Shown: positions 1-8,912, counted from the first letter of the stretch. The stretch is 64,000 nucleotides of DNA from Myxococcales bacterium UBA1238 (GCA_002309015.1 DBWM01000068.1:18538-82537); one strand, 5' to 3'. The notes: generated from the letters alone by a model not told the origin. Made by a program: numbers and translations.

Positions 1-1
1 T

Positions 2-721
2 CAATCGCCTCCAGCTCCAAATGAAATCCGCGAAATCGGCTACGATTTGACAGCCACAGCCCGCCGCATCTCGCATCTGGTCGTCGATGCCATTGAAATC
101 TGCGACGGTTCCCCACAGCAGGAAGCAGAGCCTCAACTCATTGATTTACAACAGGAACTGACGCAGCACCTGAAGGCTTTTTATATCATCGCCCAAAGTC
201 ACGATTGTCAAATTAAGCTACACAATACAGAAGAGCCCTGCCAGATTGAAACGCTGCCGAAACGGCTCAAATGGGTATTGAATCATATTATACACAGCTT
301 TCTGCGCATCCTCTCACCCCAATCCACGCTTCAGATTTGGTTCTCATCCCGCAATGACGCAGGTCCGGAAATCGCTCTGCACCGTCCTCTGGACGAAAGC
401 GCGCCCCTCTTTTTGGACTTAGGCGAGCTGCATCCCCAGGAAAACTGCCGTTTTATCGAGATCAACTTTCAAAACCGCGAGCTTCAGCTGTCGCCTCCGA
501 TGCTCGACAAGCTGTTTCAGCCCTTCCGACAAGCACTCCTCGAAACCAACCCCACCATCCACGATCTTTGCCAGGGACTCACTTTAGCTGCACAATGCGC
601 ACGCACCCTTGGCGGTTGCATTTGGGTTACCTCCAACCCACAAATGGGCACCCATTGCCATTTTACGGTGCCCACCCACGTCATCACCCGTCTCGATGAC
701 GCCCGTTCGCTTTGGCAGTGA
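2..721 (+). CDS. Histidine-kinase-like ATPase-domain protein, 5' truncated by window edge
   Basis: The frame is open to the left edge, so this is the C-terminal 239 residues of a longer protein. The end looks like a HATPase_c domain of a sensor kinase: an N-box-like stretch (LKWVLNHIIHSFLRI, about residue 91-105 of the visible part), an LDKLFQPF segment like the F-box, then GLTLAAQCARTLGG and QMGTHCHFTVP, matching the usual G-box, ALGG and G2-box order. The first G-box is degenerate (GLTLA where kinases have GxGLGL), so ATP binding or catalysis may be reduced. Seven bases separate it from the PilZ gene, suggesting a shared transcript and a signalling role. The identification as a kinase relative is fair. 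Whether it is an active kinase cannot be judged without the N-terminus (dimerisation and phospho-acceptor region lie outside). Confidence 0.6.
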   Translation, partial: QSPPAPNEIREIGYDLTATARRISHLVVDAIEICDGSPQQEAEPQLIDLQQELTQHLKAFYIIAQSHDCQIKLHNTEEPCQIETLPKRLKWVLNHIIHSFLRILSPQSTLQIWFSSRNDAGPEIALHRPLDESAPLFLDLGELHPQENCRFIEINFQNRELQLSPPMLDKLFQPFRQALLETNPTIHDLCQGLTLAAQCARTLGGCIWVTSNPQMGTHCHFTVPTHVITRLDDARSLWQ

Positions 722-728
722 GGTTGTT

Positions 729-3197
729 ATGGAATCCGGAACGCTCCCCGTCGCAATTTTCACCTTTCGAGCGGCCGCTTTAAAGCGCGATCTCTTAATC
801 AAGGGTCTGCAGCGCGTCCTGGAATTGCCCCAGGAAATGCGCGCGGATTTAACCCTCGGTTACCGCAGCAAAGACGAGAGCCTGATCCTGGTGGTCGAAG
901 CGGGCACCCCTGTTCCCGAACTGGGCAAAATTCTGATGAATGCCCTGCAGCAGCCCAACATGCAATGTCTTGAGCTGCAGCCCGACAAAATGACGCCGGT
1001 CGAATTGCTCAAAGCCGTCCATCTCGCCCGCAACAGCTGCGACGCCTCCATTCAGGTCACCCAGGCGCTCCAGGCAGTGACCAAAATGCGCGAGATCATT
1101 CAGCGCCAATATCAGGGCCGAAACGCCAAGCTCGACGTCCAGCAACCCATCCGATTCCGACTCATCGGCAACGGCACAGGCACCACATGCGCGGTCTCAC
1201 CCAGCGAAATCGTCATCGCCACACAAGACAGGCTACCGCCCATTTCTGCTGAAATTCTCATCGATTACAAAGTTGGAGATGGCGCAGCCAGCCAGTTGAT
1301 CGCGACCGTATTGCGTCACGAAGCATCGGGAACATTTGTCTGCAAACCCAAGACCGCAGAGACACAACCTGAGCCCCAAAAACAACCCAAAGCGACCCCC
1401 TCAAGGCTTTTGCATCTTGAGCTCAGCCAGGTTGAGGATGTTCAGCGCGAATATCGCCAAAACATCAGTTGCGGCGGCCTTTTTATCCCTACCAGCAATC
1501 CCCCCGACTGCGGCAGCGCCGTCACTGCAGAACTCCGCTTACCCAACGGCGAACTCGTCCGGTTTACGGCGGAAGTGGTCTACATCGTCACCGCCGAAGA
1601 AGCCAAAGACGGCCAGCCCTGCGGATGCGGCATTCAATTTGGCCCCATTTCAGCAGCCACGCAGCGCATTTTTGCCCAATATCTCGACAGCGAATCGCCG
1701 AGCGCTCAAAGCGGAGAAATCACGCCATCTCAGAGCGTTTCGATTCAATCATCAAATCCATCACAAAGCATTCAGGCGGCACCGCAAACCGGTATCCGCA
1801 ATCGCATCCTCAAAAAGCCGTCCATCCTGCAAAACGCATCCCCTGGAGACAGCAACCCCTTACCGACCACCAGTCCTCTGCCCCATCTTCGCACGGGCGA
1901 CATGCCCAGTTCAGAGACTGGAAAGCGATTGCCCACAAGGAACTTACCCCATCTTCCTACTGGAAAACTGCCGCCTCCCATTCCCGAGCATCTGACTTCG
2001 CCATCCAGCGCTCCAAACGCCGGCAAACCGGTTTCAAAAGCCAGCTCTTCCGTAGAAAAAATCGTTCAAAATCAGCAAGATATAGAGATTCCTCCGCCAC
2101 CAAAGCCCGAAGACATGATGCCCCTTTCGGATTTTGAAGCGGAATATTTGCCCATTTCGCTCACACCGCCGCCCCCCACGCCCGGCGAGCTTATTTTGCC
2201 CCCGCCGCCTCCTACGGAAGACAGCTTTTTGCCGATGCCCGAAGATGCAAACGATCCCGTTTTATCGCCGGGAGCAAGCATTCAATCTTCTTTTAAATCA
2301 ATCGGTGCAGAATCCAAGAATCGCACCGGCATTACGCCCACTTACCTGCGATCCAACTCTTCTTTTGCAGCGATCTCCTTAGGCAGCAACGGCAATCCCA
2401 CCATGCCCCCATTGCCCAACAGCGCAATGGCATCGACCGAACGCATGCGCGCATTGGCGCCTCAAAATCTCGAAGTTCCGCCACCTTACATCGAAGAGGC
2501 CCCCATGCCGCCGCCCCCAATCGACGATCCCAACCTGCCGCCACCCTATATGGATGATCCCGATATGCCGCCGCCTTATGACCCTGCGGCCGCATTGCCG
2601 TTGGAAGAAGAAACGCCTTTAATTCCACCTCGTTACGACGAATCTGTTGCCTCCGCTTATTTGGAATCTCCTGAGATTCCGCCACCTTACGCCGAATCTG
2701 CGCCGATGATGTCCTATGGCGATTCGATGTCTTATCCGCCCAGCGTCACGCCTGCACCGTTTCCGGACGACAGCCTCAATTTTGCAGAAACGCCGCTTTC
2801 GAGCACGGAATTACAGCCTTTTTCGTCCAACGAAAGCCAACCGCTCTCGGGCAGCCATCGCTCCCATGGCTACCAAGTCGCCTGCTGCGCGCGCAATAAT
2901 CCCTTCTGGAGAGCGCTCAAACGCCGCCTGACCAACTCCAACTGCAACGTTTACATGTGCAGCACCATCGACGAACTGATTTACATCCCGAACCTGGCCC
3001 TCTGCCTGTTCGATGCCAGCCACCCCACCGCCAATCTCGAAGAGCAGGAGCGGCTCGTGAAAACCCTGCCCCCACAGGTTCGCCGCCTTCAGCTCACCGA
3101 TGCCTCACAGGAATCCGAAGATTGTCTGTCTAAAACCCGCGGTGTCAACGCCATTTGCGATTACATCATCGAACTTCTCACCTTGCAAAACGCGTGA
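729..3197 (+). CDS. PilZ-domain protein with long proline-rich (PPPY) linker
   Basis: This 822-residue protein starts at ATG 729, just after the upstream stop and behind an AGG. An upstream in-frame extension to 609 would overlap the kinase-like gene and was not used. Residues about 225-320 form a PilZ domain of the Myxococcus type (reading SCGGLF... followed by a Cys-rich GCGIQF end). PilZ domains commonly bind cyclic-di-GMP, but the canonical RxxxR motif is not obvious here, so binding is uncertain. Residues about 321-700 are low complexity, Pro/Ser/Glu-rich, with repeated PPPY, PPPP and PPP(I/M) blocks. The last 110 residues are globular again and could be a degenerate receiver-like fold (inference). 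There is no signal peptide. Linkage to the kinase-like gene upstream suggests a signalling scaffold. Confidence 0.7.
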   Translation: MESGTLPVAIFTFRAAALKRDLLIKGLQRVLELPQEMRADLTLGYRSKDESLILVVEAGTPVPELGKILMNALQQPNMQCLELQPDKMTPVELLKAVHLARNSCDASIQVTQALQAVTKMREIIQRQYQGRNAKLDVQQPIRFRLIGNGTGTTCAVSPSEIVIATQDRLPPISAEILIDYKVGDGAASQLIATVLRHEASGTFVCKPKTAETQPEPQKQPKATPSRLLHLELSQVEDVQREYRQNISCGGLFIPTSNPPDCGSAVTAELRLPNGELVRFTAEVVYIVTAEEAKDGQPCGCGIQFGPISAATQRIFAQYLDSESPSAQSGEITPSQSVSIQSSNPSQSIQAAPQTGIRNRILKKPSILQNASPGDSNPLPTTSPLPHLRTGDMPSSETGKRLPTRNLPHLPTGKLPPPIPEHLTSPSSAPNAGKPVSKASSSVEKIVQNQQDIEIPPPPKPEDMMPLSDFEAEYLPISLTPPPPTPGELILPPPPPTEDSFLPMPEDANDPVLSPGASIQSSFKSIGAESKNRTGITPTYLRSNSSFAAISLGSNGNPTMPPLPNSAMASTERMRALAPQNLEVPPPYIEEAPMPPPPIDDPNLPPPYMDDPDMPPPYDPAAALPLEEETPLIPPRYDESVASAYLESPEIPPPYAESAPMMSYGDSMSYPPSVTPAPFPDDSLNFAETPLSSTELQPFSSNESQPLSGSHRSHGYQVACCARNNPFWRALKRRLTNSNCNVYMCSTIDELIYIPNLALCLFDASHPTANLEEQERLVKTLPPQVRRLQLTDASQESEDCLSKTRGVNAICDYIIELLTLQNA

Positions 3198-4384
3198 CTG
3201 CAAAACTCGCCCTTCAAAAGCTTTCGGCTTTTCTCAACCGCACGCAGGCCTATTGGAAACCGTCGCCTTTTGTGCACCGCAGGCTTTTATGGGAAGCTCA
3301 GGGGCTCGGCGAAACGCTCGATCGCTTAAGCTCCAGCCAGGAAATCGAAAACTGGCTTCAAACGGGGCCATTGGCCGAAATCACCGCCGAAGCGCGACAA
3401 CTCTCCATCGTTCCATCTTGCCCTTCAAAGCCCCTCAAACTGGGCCCCACGCCAAGAGTCCCAGGACGAAAACGCGAGCAAATTGAACGATTTATCGCTT
3501 GTCTGCTCCCTGTTCTGAGCCCGGTTTCCACCCCTTTCAGGCTGGTCGATTGGTGCGCAGGCAAATCTCACCTGGGGCGCCTGCTGGCCGAAAATCTTTC
3601 AAAACCGCTGCTGGCGGTAGAGCTTCAGTCCAAACTTTGCGAACAAGGTTTAAAAGAATGCCAACTCCGCAAAATTGAAGCGGAATTTGATTGCACCGAT
3701 GTTTTGACTTCGCCCCCGGCGCTTCGCCCCGACGATTTTTTGATCGCCCTCCACGCCTGCGGTGAACTCCACGTAGCCTGCATTCAGGCCGCCCTCCGGC
3801 ATCGCGTCCTGGGGCTCGCTTTTTCGCCCTGCTGCTACAACCGCCAGAATGTGATAGAGCAAAAACCGCTCTCACAGGCTGGGTTACAGAATTTTGTTCC
3901 ATTCACTGAAAGCGATCTCGATTTCATTCACCGCGAACCAGACGTCGCATCCGAACACGACCGTCGCCTTTCAGAGCGCGATCGTATCTGGCGCCTGGGC
4001 TTCGATCTCTGGCAGCGCACCGCGTCCGGGCAGGACCAATACCGCTCTATGCCGCCCTTTCCTCACGCCTGGCTTCAGGGCAGCTTTACGGAATTCTGCT
4101 TTCGTTTTGCAGAGTTAGATGGTTTCAACTGTGAGGACTGGCCCGATCCCGCGCCCTTTGAGGCGCAAGGGGAACAGCGTTTTTTGCAGGTCAGCAGGCG
4201 GGAACAAATACGCGCAATCTTTCGAAAGCCCTTGGAATTATGGCTCTTTTTTGATCGCGTCTGTTGGCTCGAAGAAGAGGGATACCGCGTTCAATGGGGT
4301 GAATTCTGTCCGTGCAACGTTACGCCCAGAAATCTGATTTGCATTGCCACCAGAGAAGATACGGCTCAAACCTGCTCACCCTGA
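3194..4384 (+). CDS. SAM-dependent methyltransferase, Methyltransf_32-like
   Basis: This gene encodes 396 residues. The start chosen is GTG 3194, which overlaps the upstream TGA as GTGA; longer in-frame versions run into the PilZ gene. The core shows a SAM-binding motif (DWCAGKSHLGRLLA, about residue 118), then LHACGELH and FSPCCYN, the spacing and motifs of the Methyltransf_32 family (METTL25/GSTCD relatives). The C-terminal 150 residues are less recognisable. The substrate is unknown; family members are linked to rRNA, protein or small-molecule methylation. It is likely co-transcribed with the PilZ gene. Its 3' end overlaps the convergent PIN toxin by 19 bp. The family call is good and the function unassigned. 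Confidence 0.7.
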   Translation: MTAKLALQKLSAFLNRTQAYWKPSPFVHRRLLWEAQGLGETLDRLSSSQEIENWLQTGPLAEITAEARQLSIVPSCPSKPLKLGPTPRVPGRKREQIERFIACLLPVLSPVSTPFRLVDWCAGKSHLGRLLAENLSKPLLAVELQSKLCEQGLKECQLRKIEAEFDCTDVLTSPPALRPDDFLIALHACGELHVACIQAALRHRVLGLAFSPCCYNRQNVIEQKPLSQAGLQNFVPFTESDLDFIHREPDVASEHDRRLSERDRIWRLGFDLWQRTASGQDQYRSMPPFPHAWLQGSFTEFCFRFAELDGFNCEDWPDPAPFEAQGEQRFLQVSRREQIRAIFRKPLELWLFFDRVCWLEEEGYRVQWGEFCPCNVTPRNLICIATREDTAQTCSP

Positions 4385-4776
4385 GGCATCAGCAGCACGC
4401 GGGGCGAATCGAGCCGGCTGCGCACAAAATCGGCCACATGTTCATCAAAGGTGGCGTAATGCACAGAAATCCGGCTTTGGGCCAGATTGAGCGCCGAAAC
4501 AAAATCGAGCTCCGGCCCCTGCAACAACAGGGCCAGCTCCACCGCAGGCGCATCCTCAAGGGTCGCATTTTCGAGCCCGGCAATCGTTTTTAAGGCCGTC
4601 TGAATTTGCTCCGCATTGAGGCCGTAACGCGCCTTTAGAGTCGTTGCCACTTCGCAAAGCACCGTCTTTAAAATGAGCAGGTGATCGCTGCGCAACAGCT
4701 TCAACGCCGCCTTGGCATAAGCCGGATTCTCGCCTGTCATCGCGTAAATCAACACATCGGCTGCTGGCGTCAGCAT
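4366..4776 (-). CDS. PIN-domain toxin (VapC-like ribonuclease)
   Basis: The protein has 136 residues. The ATG at 4776 lies inside the end of the antitoxin gene (7-nt overlap ATGCTGA), which fixes the start; longer versions would run through the antitoxin. PIN features are visible: an early DVLIYAM with the first catalytic Asp, a central Glu in LCEVATTL, the ELDFVSALN segment with a further Asp, and the late ATFDEHVAD. These acidic residues coordinate Mg2+ in VapC-type RNases, which cleave tRNA, rRNA or mRNA. The gene order antitoxin-toxin with overlap is typical of a type II toxin-antitoxin module. It converges on the methyltransferase gene with a 19-bp overlap. The RNA target cannot be read from the sequence. 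Confidence 0.85.
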   Translation of the reverse strand: MLTPAADVLIYAMTGENPAYAKAALKLLRSDHLLILKTVLCEVATTLKARYGLNAEQIQTALKTIAGLENATLEDAPAVELALLLQGPELDFVSALNLAQSRISVHYATFDEHVADFVRSRLDSPRVLLMPQGEQV

Positions 4777-5024
4777 TTCCTGTTGACCTCCTTCGTATTT
4801 TTCCCTAACTCCGCACCGTTCAAGGGAAAAACAGGTCCGTTCTGAGTCAGGCAATGCGCCAGATCGGCCACCGTCGTGCGCTGAAAACCGCGCATCAGCC
4901 GCATCACCACGTAATCGCCGCGATCTTCCATATCGATCAGCTGACCAAACTGCCAACCATGCTTTTCCCTAATTTCTTTGGGGATCACGATTTGACCCTT
5001 GCTTGAGAGCGTTGTGCTGGGCAT
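4770..5024 (-). CDS. AbrB/SpoVT-type antitoxin
   Basis: An 84-residue protein starting at ATG 5024 behind a GGGAG ribosome site. A longer frame up to 5081 has no comparable ribosome site and would pass through the promoter. The N-terminus (STTLSSKGQIVIPKEIREKHGW) is the classic swapped-hairpin AbrB DNA-binding domain. The C-terminal part should wrap the PIN toxin active site. Antitoxins of this class usually repress their own promoter together with the toxin. A sigma70-like promoter lies immediately upstream at 5053-5081, and an 8-bp inverted repeat sits further up at 5127-5161. The family and pairing are clear. Confidence 0.88.
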   Translation of the reverse strand: MPSTTLSSKGQIVIPKEIREKHGWQFGQLIDMEDRGDYVVMRLMRGFQRTTVADLAHCLTQNGPVFPLNGAELGKNTKEVNRKC

Positions 5025-5052
5025 TTCAAACTCCCGCGATGAGTAAGAATGA

Positions 5053-5081
5053 AATCTAACTTCAAGCCCCTTTTTCGTCAA
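5053..5081 (-). promoter_or_regulatory. Predicted sigma70-type promoter of the antitoxin-toxin operon
   Basis: On the minus strand TTGACG (5081-5076) is followed after exactly 17 nt by TAGATT (5058-5053). The predicted start near 5046 would give a leader of about 20 nt before the antitoxin ATG at 5024. The -35 matches consensus at 5 of 6 positions and the -10 at 4 of 6. Confidence 0.5.
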
Positions 5082-5126
5082 CTTTCACTCTGCTTTTTTG
5101 AGATCTGAACGCGCCCTGATTGTTTC

Positions 5127-5161
5127 ATATCTCCCGATGGACCAAGGACAATTGGAGATAT
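5127..5161. repeat. Inverted repeat ATATCTCC-N19-GGAGATAT, possible operator
   Basis: There are two perfect 8-bp arms (5127-5134 and 5154-5161) whose centres are 27 bp apart. The element sits between the antitoxin gene (minus) and the Cys-rich lipoprotein gene (plus), roughly 100 bp from either start. It could be an operator for the AbrB-type antitoxin or for the lipoprotein gene. No direct evidence of function is visible. Confidence 0.35.
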
Positions 5162-5225
5162 TGACAGATCGCCGGAAAGCGTTGACCATCTCTTGCATTC
5201 AGGCATGAGTTGCATGGCAAAAGAC

Positions 5226-7895
5226 ATGAAACCCTTCAAAAACTGGACGATTTTCTTTTTGGGGCTTGTCGGTTCTGCTTGTTCTTCCGGCATCGATGAC
5301 AGCTTTGATTCAGCGGTCTCCGAGCCTCAGAGCAAAGATGCCCTGGTTATCTTCGATTCAGGAAACGGCCCCTCGCAAGACGCCGAATGCACCCCCGACG
5401 ATCTCACGCGATGCCAGAATAAAGGCCCCTGCAACATCATCGACTGTGTAGAAAATCATTGCCAATACACGCCCATAAAAGACTGCATCTCTTGCCACAC
5501 AAAAAACGATTGTCCCAGCTTAAATTGCAAGCAGTCTCTATGTCAGGAAGACCGATGCACATATATTGACGATCCAGACTGCATACAGTGTGATGATAGC
5601 GATCAATGTTCGGCAAACACTTGTCAGATCCCCGTTTGTGAAAACCATCAATGCAAGGCGATCGAGAATCCCAACTGTATCCCATGTGAATCTGAGCACA
5701 CATGCCCTCACAAACCCTGTCAGATCGCGCAATGTCTCAAGGGAGAATGCCACTATGAATCCAAACCCGATTGCGCCATCTGCACCCCTCAACAACTGAG
5801 CGCCTGCAATCCAGCGGGGGCCTGCGAACAAGCGGTCTGCAGCCCCGATCGCGAATGCGAATATCAGACGAAAACTAACTGCTTTGCCTGCAACGATATT
5901 CGGGATTGTCCCAGCGCGGGAGACTGCCAAACGGTGACCTGCGAAGCGGGGCAATGCCAATACCAACAGGCGCTCTGCAGCTGCTCTCCCGATACCCCCT
6001 GCCCTCCCGGCAACCCCTGTCAGGAGCCCGTTTGCGATTCGGGTACCTGCCGTTACAGATGGCTCGAGGGCTGCGTTCCCTGCAACGGCGAAGATGCATC
6101 GCTCTGCCCCAAGGCCGTTTGCCAGGAAGCATTTTGCGAAGAGGGCGTCTGCCAAATCCGGGAAAAATACGACTGCATCACCTGCGACAGCGTAACCGAT
6201 TGTCCCGCTGCTGCCTGCAAATACCCCTATTGCACCAAGGGAGAATGCGGCCTCGCAACCAAAGACGACTGCGAAACCTGCAAAGACGCGAGCACCTGCC
6301 GCAAAGCCTCCTGCACCGAAACCAGCTGCATCGATGGCAGTTGCGTTTTAACCTCCATCCCCGACTGCCAAACCTGCAGCCTTCCCGAAGACTGCCCGTC
6401 CTTGTCCTGCCAAAACGCAAATTGCGAACAAGGCGAATGCAAATATACTCCAAAAGAAGACTGCAACAGCTGCACAAGAGCCGACCAATGTCCTGAAAAG
6501 CCTTGCAGCGCCCCGAGTTGCCAGATGGGCGAATGCCAGTATTTTAACCTGTCGGGTTGTTCCAGCTGCACAACAGAGGAAGATTGCCCCATCCACCCCT
6601 GCAAGACCGCTCAATGCGGCGACAATGGCGAATGCAGCTGGACACCAGGGGAAGATGCGAGCGCATGCAATCCTCAACCCTGCCAGATCGCCTCATGCCT
6701 CAACGGTCTCTGCCAGTTCCAAACCGACGCGCAATGTCACAGCTGCCGCAACGCTTCCGATTGCCCCATCCAGCCCTGCAAGACCGCTCAATGCGGCGAC
6801 AATGGCGAATGCAGTTACAGCGATGACGCCCAATGCATCCATTGCCAGAATGCCCAGGAATGCCCACCGTCAACCGACAGCTGTCAGACCGCTGAATGCC
6901 AGGGCGGCTCATGCCACTACAGCGATAACTCCCTTTGCTGCAACGAGATTCACCGTTGCGAACCGCCTCTCGCCTGCGTCGATGCGCGCTGCGTTGAACC
7001 GACCGTCGAATGGTGCCGGCTCGTCTCGCTGTCCCCCACCCAACTCGTTGTCAACACTGAGCAAACGACCGCTTCCGTACAATTTTTTGCAGCAGGCCTC
7101 ACCGATCGCACGACCGGCGTCGACAGCGATGCAAACCTTAAAGTTGAAATCGGCTACGGTACTCCTTTAAGCACGCCTTCAGACGACTGGCATTGGGTGA
7201 GCGCAACCCCCACTGCATCCTGGAGCCACGCGAGCGACGACGCCTATCAGGCTCAGTTTTCTGTTTCAGAAACCGGCAGTTACGCGGTTGCCGCCCGCAT
7301 CAGCCTCGACAATGGTCAAACCTTTAGCCTTTGCGATCAGAACACGACTCCAGGCTACCAGGTTTCAGATGCGGCCTCGCTCACGGTGCGCTCAGGAGGC
7401 GACAGCGGTCTCACGCTGTTCTTCAGCGAATATGTGGAGGGATCCAGCCAGCATAAAGCGCTCGAAATCTACAACCCCACCGCCTCGGAAGTCGATCTTT
7501 CCCATTGTACGGTCAGCATGTACAACTGCGGCACGAGCTCATGTAACTCCAGCGGTGACAAGTCTTCTCAGCTCTCAGGCACATTAAAAGGCGGCCATAC
7601 GGCGGTGCTTTGCGGGGCTCAGAGCGAAATTTCGAGCGAGGTTTGCACGTTGAGCGACCTGGAGGCCATCAAATTTAACGGCAACGACGCCCTGGAGCTT
7701 GCATGCGATGGCCAGGTGCTCGATCTTCTGGGCGTAAAAAGCAATCCGACCGTCTGGGGAGAAGACAAAACCTATGTGCGTAACTGCGGAATTCGTAAAG
7801 GAAATCCAGACGGCGGGCATGATATGAGCTCAGAATGGACGACTTACAGCAAAGATGACGTCAGCCATCTCGGCTCGCACGACACCTGCTACTGA
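5226..7895 (+). CDS. Large Cys-rich modular lipoprotein with C-terminal lamin-tail domain
   Basis: With ATG 5226 the protein has 889 residues and a lipoprotein signal peptide (hydrophobic core then LVGSAC lipobox); ATGs at 5205 and 5214 are alternatives since no ribosome site is decisive. From about residue 55 to 590 there are some 14 repeats of roughly 35-40 residues with the pattern C-x2-C-x5-CP-x3-C-x5-C-x2-GxCxY-x4-C. These are likely disulfide-bonded in the periplasm or at the cell surface. A linker domain follows (about 590-725). The last 160 residues (LFFSEYVEGSS..., ALEIYNPT...) resemble a lamin-tail (LTD) domain found in secreted bacterial proteins. Such proteins are common in Myxococcota-like genomes and their function is generally unknown. 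A short near-identical DNA duplication is present inside the repeats. Confidence 0.75.
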   Translation: MKPFKNWTIFFLGLVGSACSSGIDDSFDSAVSEPQSKDALVIFDSGNGPSQDAECTPDDLTRCQNKGPCNIIDCVENHCQYTPIKDCISCHTKNDCPSLNCKQSLCQEDRCTYIDDPDCIQCDDSDQCSANTCQIPVCENHQCKAIENPNCIPCESEHTCPHKPCQIAQCLKGECHYESKPDCAICTPQQLSACNPAGACEQAVCSPDRECEYQTKTNCFACNDIRDCPSAGDCQTVTCEAGQCQYQQALCSCSPDTPCPPGNPCQEPVCDSGTCRYRWLEGCVPCNGEDASLCPKAVCQEAFCEEGVCQIREKYDCITCDSVTDCPAAACKYPYCTKGECGLATKDDCETCKDASTCRKASCTETSCIDGSCVLTSIPDCQTCSLPEDCPSLSCQNANCEQGECKYTPKEDCNSCTRADQCPEKPCSAPSCQMGECQYFNLSGCSSCTTEEDCPIHPCKTAQCGDNGECSWTPGEDASACNPQPCQIASCLNGLCQFQTDAQCHSCRNASDCPIQPCKTAQCGDNGECSYSDDAQCIHCQNAQECPPSTDSCQTAECQGGSCHYSDNSLCCNEIHRCEPPLACVDARCVEPTVEWCRLVSLSPTQLVVNTEQTTASVQFFAAGLTDRTTGVDSDANLKVEIGYGTPLSTPSDDWHWVSATPTASWSHASDDAYQAQFSVSETGSYAVAARISLDNGQTFSLCDQNTTPGYQVSDAASLTVRSGGDSGLTLFFSEYVEGSSQHKALEIYNPTASEVDLSHCTVSMYNCGTSSCNSSGDKSSQLSGTLKGGHTAVLCGAQSEISSEVCTLSDLEAIKFNGNDALELACDGQVLDLLGVKSNPTVWGEDKTYVRNCGIRKGNPDGGHDMSSEWTTYSKDDVSHLGSHDTCY
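6582..6814 (+). repeat. Two 56-bp near-identical direct repeats inside the Cys-rich gene
   Basis: Positions 6582-6637 and 6759-6814 match at 55 of 56 bases and are exactly 177 bp (59 codons) apart, in frame. Both encode a CKTAQCGDNGECS module. The other modules of the gene are far more diverged in DNA, so this is a recent internal duplication or gene-conversion tract. Confidence 0.8.
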
Positions 7896-7926
7896 TTGAA
7901 CAGCTTGGAATCATTAAGGTCTCTCG

Positions 7927-8898
7927 ATGACTTCTGTTTCTATCGACCCGCATCGCCCCATCGCCGCCATCGATATCGGCTCCAACTCCATTCACCTGAC
8001 CCTGGCGCGCATGCGAGGCGACGACATTGAAACCCTCGCCCGATTTAAGGATCCCGCAAGGCTCGCAGGTACGCTCGATCGCGAAGGCCTTCTTCCGGAA
8101 GCCGTCATCGACAAAGCGATCGCCACCCTTCGCCGATTTGCCGATCTCGCACAGATTCACAACGCCGAAATCCGCGCCAACGCGACGGCCACCCTTCGCG
8201 CAGCCAAAAACGCCGATCTCTTCATCGAACGCGCCCAAAAAGAAGCGGGCATTCCCGTTCACATCATCTCGGGTCACGAAGAAGCGCGGCTCACCTACCG
8301 GGGCGTGCAGTTTGGGCTAAAAAAACCTGGCAGCACCTTACTTTGCGTCGATGTGGGCGGCGGATCGAGCGAGCTCGTGATCGGCAAAGACGACCAGATT
8401 TCGCTCACCGCGACGTTCAAAATCGGCTCCCTTCTGGCGGCCACCAGGCTGATCGGCCCCGATCCCGTCACGCCCAAATCCATTCACCGCGCGCGTTCGG
8501 CCATCAATGCGCTCTTTGAAAACCAGCTGCAAACCGTCGCGGCGCTCCATTTTGACTGCGCGATCGCCACGGCCGGCACCATTCAGCGCGTCATCCGCAT
8601 CGCCCAATCCCTCAAGGGCGCAACCTCGGTCAGCAACGATGTGCACGGCCACAAGCTCTCCACCAGCGATCTCGATCTCGTGGTCGCGCGGCTTTCTCAG
8701 GCGCGCACCAAAGCGGAACGCCTGCTCATCCCCGGCATGGATCCCGAACGCACAGACAGTCTCTTGGGCGGCGCGCTCATCTTTCAAATCCTGAGCAAGC
8801 GCCTGCATATCGACGAATGGACCGTCTCGATGTCGGCCTTGCGCACGGGCCTCATCCTCGACATCTACCACCACCGCATGGCGCAAAGCGCGCTGTAA
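7927..8898 (+). CDS. ppx: Exopolyphosphatase/GppA family phosphatase
   Basis: The 323-residue length matches the short, two-domain Ppx/GppA form. The actin-like fold is marked by an N-terminal phosphate loop (AAIDIGSNSIHL, residues about 13-24), ISGHEEARLTYRGV in the middle, and the second loop CVDVGGGSSELVIG near residue 140. The family removes terminal phosphate from polyphosphate and/or hydrolyses pppGpp to ppGpp; the two activities cannot be told apart by eye. It stands alone between the Cys-rich lipoprotein gene and the convergent uvrD-like gene. Confidence 0.88.
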   Translation: MTSVSIDPHRPIAAIDIGSNSIHLTLARMRGDDIETLARFKDPARLAGTLDREGLLPEAVIDKAIATLRRFADLAQIHNAEIRANATATLRAAKNADLFIERAQKEAGIPVHIISGHEEARLTYRGVQFGLKKPGSTLLCVDVGGGSSELVIGKDDQISLTATFKIGSLLAATRLIGPDPVTPKSIHRARSAINALFENQLQTVAALHFDCAIATAGTIQRVIRIAQSLKGATSVSNDVHGHKLSTSDLDLVVARLSQARTKAERLLIPGMDPERTDSLLGGALIFQILSKRLHIDEWTVSMSALRTGLILDIYHHRMAQSAL

Positions 8899-8912
8899 CG
8901 CCTTTACCATCA

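Noticed and set aside
609..728. Longer N-terminus for the PilZ protein
   Set aside because: It would overlap the kinase-like gene by 113 bp, and ATG 729 is well placed after the stop.
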